A program made the position numbers and the translations under genes. A DNA stretch of 64,000 nucleotides from Bacillus sp. THAF10. GTDB lineage: Bacteria; Bacillota; Bacilli; Bacillales; Bacillaceae_I. Shown piece after piece: positions 63,656 to 64,000 of the stretch. The notes beneath the pieces were generated by a model that searched no databases, was not told the DNA's origin, and worked only from the letters and a program-made list of their open reading frames with translations. Every line of letters begins with the position of its first letter. The first letter of the stretch is position 1. Where the stretch lies: NCBI RefSeq assembly GCF_009363695.1, contig NZ_CP045403.1:476001-540000 (forward strand). Direction: 5' to 3'.

Positions 63656-64000
63656 TCACAAATCGTTTAACAATTCATCGGCCTTATCGGCGTTGATGGA
63701 TAATGTTAAGCGTTTTTTTATTAATCCTTCTTTTTTAAGCTGACTTATGATGGCGGATGTCGTTTCGCGTGTGGATCCGATCATATTGGCAATATCCGCA
63801 TGAGTCAGCTTCATATTGATCGTTTGCCATTCTTTTTTTCTTCTTCCGGTTTTTTCACTTAATTTAAGAAGCAGATAGACGATTCGATATTTAACGTCAC
63901 TTAAAGCGATTTTTTCGCTTAAGGAGTAGACTTCCTTTAAGCGATTGGACAGAATATTAATTAACTTAATGGCAATGGTGGGATTTTTGACAATGAATTC
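63656..64000 (-). CDS. Crp/Fnr family regulator, 3' part
   Basis: 114 residues are visible, running off the window edge at 64000 (so 5' partial). A dimerisation helix (KLINILSNRLKEVYSLSEKI), then the winged HTH with the Crp signature HADIANMIGSTRETTSAIISQLKKEGLI. Ligand domain not visible. It stops inside sequence adjacent to the REP-like hairpin. No Cys cluster is seen in this part. Confidence 0.9.
   Translation of the reverse strand, partial: EFIVKNPTIAIKLINILSNRLKEVYSLSEKIALSDVKYRIVYLLLKLSEKTGRRKKEWQTINMKLTHADIANMIGSTRETTSAIISQLKKEGLIKKRLTLSINADKADELLNDL

Overview
The window is a low-GC Firmicute chromosome, almost certainly a Bacillaceae (Bacillus sensu lato). The signs are AGGAGG-type ribosome binding sites with many TTG and GTG starts, two T-box leaders, a TPP riboswitch before thiC, a phoD-tatA-tatC locus like the B. 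subtilis phoD-tatAd-tatCd unit, an IICBA glucose permease, and many small membrane and GNAT genes. No rRNA, tRNA, CRISPR array, phage or intact transposase was seen. Both ends cut genes: an AHSA1/SRPBCC gene at the left and a Crp/Fnr regulator at the right.

Layout. 1-9.9 kb: SRPBCC proteins, a P-loop kinase-like protein, Nudix, an ABC-2 exporter, GNATs, an alpha/beta hydrolase and small membrane proteins, interrupted by dispersed repeats of about 105 bp. 9.9-16.3 kb: a tryptophan T-box with a TrpS of the less usual type, membrane and secreted genes, GNAT, VOC and a nucleoside hydrolase. 16.5-20.7 kb: a c-di-GMP-I riboswitch before a secreted, extremely charged DUF5667-like protein, then convergent ptsG and an M50-like protease. 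20.9-29 kb: PhoP-type boxes, phoD, tatA, tatC, a coiled-coil protein, an S41 protease, an RlmI-like methyltransferase and a secreted HNH nuclease. 29.2-41.5 kb: a small Cys/His protein, thiC with its riboswitch, Nudix, CPBP protease, several small enzymes, two broken genes, an MccF-like S66 peptidase, DinB, and a lysine T-box with a divergent class II LysRS. 41.7-54 kb: lipoprotein, small membrane genes, a nitroreductase with a Fur-like box, a divergent MFS/HxlR pair with palindromic operators, and a run of small enzymes. 54-64 kb: RlmCD, a four-gene SbtA-type bicarbonate locus (DUF2294, SbtA, a carbonic-anhydrase-like protein without its metal ligands, a zinc-ribbon protein), MFS pumps, a dihydrouridine synthase and a decayed gene.

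The most unusual signal lies between genes. At least seven intergenic tracts carry tandem arrays of 20-21 bp units. Five have exactly 21 bp per unit, two turns of B-DNA. The unit 'word' is uniform within an array, differs between loci, and is sometimes shared by distant loci. The tracts sit after gene 3' ends, several beside fragments of a second repeat family, a REP-like palindrome with the core GGGACGGTTCT. A third family, about 105 bp with an AAACGTTT-type palindrome and an AT-rich promoter-like end, lies co-oriented upstream of four genes. Together these look like a layered intergenic repeat ecology. The 21-bp arrays and the SbtA operon are the best candidates for undescribed biology.
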